Positions 5,758 to 7,157 of a stretch of 7,157 bases of DNA are shown here, piece after piece. Source of the stretch: Gammaproteobacteria bacterium (GTDB lineage Bacteria; Pseudomonadota; Gammaproteobacteria; UWMA-0217); NCBI GenBank assembly GCA_027031685.1, contig JALVPS010000045.1:1-7157 (forward strand). Reading direction: 5' to 3'. Position 1 is the stretch's first letter. Each line of letters begins with the position of its first letter. A program made the translations under genes and the position numbers. Under the pieces are notes generated by a model that worked only from the letters and a program-made list of their open reading frames with translations, had not been told where the DNA came from and ran no database searches.

Positions 5758-6822
5758 CTAGCCGTCACCGCCGATGCGGGGCAGAGAGGCGTCCACCGGC
5801 AGGGGGATGGGTTGGGGACCGTCGCTGGGGGTGCTCGGCGGCGCGGGCGGGGCGGTCTCGCGCAGGGCCACCTGCAGGCCGCGCGGGGCGCGCTGCTTGG
5901 CCTCGCCCAAGCGCGACAGGGCCAGCAGTTCCAGCTCGCCGGCGGTGAGATCGTCGCCGCTGCCGTTGACGCACTGGGCGCCGATGCTGCAGGTGACGCC
6001 GAGCGGCCCGCTGCGCGTCTCCAGGGGGCGGGCGGCGATGTTCTGTTGCAGGCGGTGCAATATGGCCAGGGCCTGACCTTCGGCCGTGGGTCGCTGGTGG
6101 CTGTGCAGCACCAGGCTGAACACGCCGCCCCAGTGACGGGCGGTGAAGTCCATGGGGCGCACCAGCTGCCGCAGGCGGTGGGCGAAACGCACCAGCACCT
6201 CGTCGCCGGTGTGGTGGCCGTGGTTGTCGTTGATGAGGCCCAGGCCGTCGATGTCCAGCAGGGCCAGGCAGCAGTGGCCGCCGCGGGTGGCGGCCTGGGC
6301 CAGGATGGCGGACAGGTGGCTGCGCAGCTGGCGGCGGTTGTAGAGGCCGGTGAGGGGGTCGCGGCCGATGAGCTGCTGCTGGCGGATCTGGCGCCGCTGC
6401 AGCTGTTCGCGCTGTTCCAGCAGCTCGTTCTGCAGGCGGGCGATGCGGCTGGCGGCATGCAGCCGCGCCAGCAGCTCGTGGGCCTTGTAGGGCTTGGTGA
6501 GGAAGTCGTCCACGCCGGCCTGGAAGGCCTCCTCCAGGGCGCGCTCCTCGGTGCGTCCGGTGAGCAGGATGATGGCCGTGTAGTGGCGTGACTTCTCTTC
6601 CAGGGCGCGGATGGCGCGGGTGAGCTCGATGCCGGTCAGGCCGGGCATCTCCCAGTCGGCGATGAGGACGTCGGGTGGCCCGGCCTGGATCAGTTCGAGG
6701 GCCTGGCGGCCGTCGGCGGCACTGCGCAGGTTGTGGTAGTGGGCGCGCCGCAGGGTCTGGGCGACCAGCGCGCGGCTGAAACGCGTGTCATCGACGATGA
6801 CGATGGAGCAGTCTTGGTACAT
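5758..6822 (-). CDS. response regulator with REC and degenerate GGDEF domains
   Basis: Encodes 354 residues. The receiver domain (about 5-122) has the acidic pair D11/D12, phospho-acceptor D56 (LIADWEMPG), T88 and K110 (FLTKPY), so it looks able to be phosphorylated. A charged helix (about 124-151) links it to a GGDEF-family domain (about 152-315) recognisable by DPLTGLYNRR, LLDIDGLGLIND and HGHHTGDEVL. The signature GGDEF is replaced by WGGVF (231-235), so diguanylate cyclase activity is not expected. RPMD (222-225) keeps the RxxD inhibitory-site motif at the normal five-residue spacing, so c-di-GMP binding remains possible. The last 35 or so residues are proline-rich and disordered. The gene starts 24 bases after rnt, probably cotranscribed, with a weak GGGCGGGG ribosome site. 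No kinase is visible. A link to nosZ is suggested only by adjacency. It has no DNA-binding domain. Confidence 0.88.
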   Translation of the reverse strand: MYQDCSIVIVDDTRFSRALVAQTLRRAHYHNLRSAADGRQALELIQAGPPDVLIADWEMPGLTGIELTRAIRALEEKSRHYTAIILLTGRTEERALEEAFQAGVDDFLTKPYKAHELLARLHAASRIARLQNELLEQREQLQRRQIRQQQLIGRDPLTGLYNRRQLRSHLSAILAQAATRGGHCCLALLDIDGLGLINDNHGHHTGDEVLVRFAHRLRQLVRPMDFTARHWGGVFSLVLHSHQRPTAEGQALAILHRLQQNIAARPLETRSGPLGVTCSIGAQCVNGSGDDLTAGELELLALSRLGEAKQRAPRGLQVALRETAPPAPPSTPSDGPQPIPLPVDASLPRIGGDG

Positions 6823-6840
6823 GACCCCGCCCGAGGGATG

Positions 6841-6858
6841 TTGTTGTCATTGTTGTCC
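6841..6858. repeat. two tandem 9-bp units at the end of rnt
   Basis: TTGTTGTCA followed directly by TTGTTGTCC, 17 of 18 bases fitting a 9-bp tandem repeat. The first copy contains the rnt stop codon and the second encodes the last residues of rnt. Too short to suggest function; it may reflect slippage or duplication at the gene end. Confidence 0.5.
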
Positions 6859-7157
6859 TCCCGTCGTGCCCGCCATGTTCTGCCAGCGGTTGATGATGTG
6901 GCAGAAGAGGTCCGCGGTCTTCTCCGCATCGTAGATGGCGGAGTGGGCCTCGGACTCGTCCCAGCCCAGGCGCGCGGCCTGGACGGCACGGGAGAGCACG
7001 GTCTGCCCGAAGGCCATCCCTGCCAGGGTGACGGTATCAAAGATGCTGAAGGGGTGAAAGGGGTTGCGCTTGATGTCGGCGCGGGCCACCGCCGCGTTGA
7101 GGAAGTTGAGGTCGAAGGCCGCGTTGTGGCCCACCAGGATGGCGCGCGAGCACTCGT
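6847..7157 (-). CDS. rnt: ribonuclease T, C-terminal half (5' part outside window)
   Basis: The frame is open to the right edge and gives the last 102 residues of a protein normally about 215 long. It matches the DEDD-family 3'-5' exoribonuclease RNase T, which trims tRNA CCA ends and the 3' ends of other stable RNAs. The Exo II motif is seen in GHNAAFDLNF (catalytic Asp) and Exo III in HSAIYDAEKTADLF (catalytic His and Asp). The segment KRNPFHPFSIFDTVTLAG and the terminal LFCHIINRW are characteristic of RNase T rather than the DNA polymerase III epsilon subunit. Exo I, with the DE pair, lies beyond the window. The GTG at 7134 is internal, not a start. The gene is a housekeeping neighbour, 24 bases upstream of the response regulator, and marks where the nos cluster joins ordinary chromosome. 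Confidence 0.93.
   Translation of the reverse strand, partial: ECSRAILVGHNAAFDLNFLNAAVARADIKRNPFHPFSIFDTVTLAGMAFGQTVLSRAVQAARLGWDESEAHSAIYDAEKTADLFCHIINRWQNMAGTTGGQQ

Noticed and set aside
1..7157. CRISPR arrays, insertion sequences, tRNA or rRNA genes
   Set aside because: No spaced direct repeats, transposase motifs, terminal inverted repeats or RNA-gene sequences were seen; intergenic gaps are all under 175 bases.

Overview
The window is GC-rich, densely coding DNA in which every supportable gene lies on the minus strand. It is dominated by the first part of a nitrous oxide respiration (nos) cluster. Reading in the direction of transcription (right to left), it holds: the 3' end of rnt (ribonuclease T); a response regulator with a GGDEF-like output domain; a 174-base intergenic region with an FNR/Dnr-type box; nosZ (nitrous oxide reductase); a strong intrinsic terminator; a small monoheme cytochrome c; a second FNR-like dyad; a diheme c4-like cytochrome c; a GC-rich hairpin; a polytopic membrane protein fitting NosB; and nosD, cut by the left edge. 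No gap between genes exceeds 175 bases, and the large plus-strand open frames are shadows of the real genes.

The NosZ looks like the Sec-dependent, atypical (clade II) type. Its N-terminal signal lacks a convincing Tat motif, its CuA loop reads C-x-E-x-C-x3-H-x2-M, and the genes that follow are cytochromes c, a NosB-like membrane protein and NosD instead of a nosR-type start. The seven expected CuZ histidines and all CuA side-chain ligands are present. After CuA it carries a helical tail of about 115-125 residues with no heme motif.

Working model (inference): under oxygen limitation an FNR/Dnr-family regulator activates nosZ. Much transcription stops at the terminator just after nosZ, giving more enzyme than accessory protein, and a second FNR-like dyad may restart transcription for the diheme cytochrome-nosB-nosD part. 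The two periplasmic cytochromes probably carry electrons to NosZ. NosB and NosD belong to the membrane/periplasmic maturation and support machinery, whose remaining parts (for example NosF, NosY, NosL) would lie beyond the left edge.

The organism is most likely a facultatively denitrifying proteobacterium. RNase T, which is mainly gammaproteobacterial, and the c4-type cytochrome favour a Gammaproteobacterium or a related betaproteobacterium; this is inferred from gene content only. The most unusual items are the response regulator whose GGDEF signature is destroyed while its c-di-GMP inhibitory-site motif is intact, the terminator/second-box architecture inside the nos cluster, and the NosZ C-terminal extension.
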